Source: Conidiobolus incongruus B7586 (lineage: Eukaryota; Entomophthoromycota; Entomophthoromycetes; Entomophthorales; Conidiobolaceae). From it: 19,733 nt of DNA. The translations under genes and the position numbers were made by a program. The notes beneath the pieces were generated by a model. The model ran no database searches. It was not told the origin of the DNA and saw only the letters and a list, made by a program, of their open reading frames with translations. The DNA lies in NCBI GenBank assembly GCA_000697335.1, contig JNEM01009466.1, positions 1-19,733 on the forward strand, read 5' to 3'. Every line of letters begins with the position of its first letter. Positions within the stretch are counted from its first letter, which is position 1. Positions 19,040-19,733 of this stretch are shown here, piece by piece.

Positions 19040-19733
19040 CACAACAGAATTTAAATAATGACAAATATTTAAAATCAAAATTATATAAAATTAATAATAT
19101 ATAATCTATAAAAATTAACATATAATATAAAATCATTGTTTTTTATTATTAATTGTTTTTTCCATATCTTTGGTAAGTTTCTAATATTTAAAAATTGATT
19201 TTTATTAAAGACTGAAATTTGATATATTATTAACTTATTTAATTTATTTTTAAGAAAAAATTTCCTTTAAATATAACTTTTAATTACCCAAAATAATGAT
19301 AATTATATGAATTACAATCTAATAAATATATTAAATATAATAACTTTTTTTAATTATTTTTTATAAACAAAATTTTTATTAATTTTAACTTTATTTTATA
19401 ATCAATATATAGATTCAAACTATTGGTGATTAATAATAAAAAAAATTAAAAACTATTCAATTATATATTTAATATATTTTTATTATTATTGAATATATTC
19501 TTAATTATAAAAAATTAATTTTATTATAATATTAATATAATTAAAATCTAATTAACAAAGTATTTATTTATTAAACTTTATAAAATATATAATTTGATTT
19601 AAATCTCTGTTTTATATTTTAATTTTGGATTTTTTAAATAAATTAGTAATTTATTTATTAAAATAATATATTTTAGAAATCTTAATATATAATTTTTATA
19701 TTTTTGATTATTATATAAATATATTTGAATTAT
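19040..19733 (-). mobile_element. Mariner copy 3, heavily decayed, cut by window end
   Basis: The left part of the same mariner in the same orientation. Landmarks against copy 1 are the ATATAATATAAA run near 19127 (copy 1 near 499), the AAAGACTGAAATTTGAT segment near 19208 (copy 1 near 590), and ATTAACAAAGTATTTATTTA near 19551 (copy 1 near 956). G and C in copy 1 are mostly A and T here; GTGGTAG, for example, has become ATAATAA. No usable transposase frame remains. The left end is approximate and the right end lies beyond the window. Confidence 0.7.

Noticed and set aside
1-19733. CRISPR array, rRNA genes, retroelements or virus-like elements
   Set aside because: No regularly spaced repeats, no rRNA blocks, and no reverse transcriptase, integrase or capsid-like frames were seen.

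Overview
The window looks like nuclear DNA of a very AT-rich fungus. Genes stand out as GC-richer islands in intergenic DNA that is almost all A and T. The fungal reading rests on four points: a proteasome subunit whose N-terminal region and C-terminus resemble yeast Pre7; uniformly short introns of 46-54 nt; exact TACTAAC branch points in two of them; and small secreted glycine-rich proteins. Every intact host gene here ends in TAA. The lineage cannot be fixed from this sequence; an early-diverging fungus is a guess.

Layout. 416-1727 is a full-length mariner (DD34D) DNA transposon on the minus strand, with both ends visible and its transposase frame unbroken except for nonsense codons. 2982-3908 is a six-exon gene for the proteasome beta-6 subunit. 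4400-4700 is a small GC-richer island with splice-like signals on both strands and no resolved gene. About 4700-7540 is a gene desert. 7540-7930 holds two weak short ORFs. 8986-10033 and 10915-11963 are two paralogous seven-transmembrane, receptor-like genes in tandem. Each ends in a short second exon reached through a 49/50-nt intron, giving 332 residues in both cases. 13144-16802 holds three related minus-strand genes for small secreted glycine-rich proteins; the third is broken by one nonsense codon. 18062-18460 encodes an unrelated small secreted protein. Two further, far more decayed copies of the same mariner lie at about 13828-14960 and from about 19040 past the window end.

How the parts relate. 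The proteasome gene is housekeeping. The two receptor paralogs share a coding plan, a promoter plan (paired ATTGGCA motifs about 135 bp upstream and a TATA-like box about 45 bp upstream of the ATG) and a C-terminal tail whose DNA is almost identical, so they probably respond to the same control. The secreted family shares a signal-peptide head and a TATA box about 60-70 bp upstream of each ATG, but has divergent tails. The three mariner copies show successive stages of C-to-T (G-to-A) decay, which may also explain the nonsense codon in the third secreted gene and the extreme AT content of the intergenic DNA.
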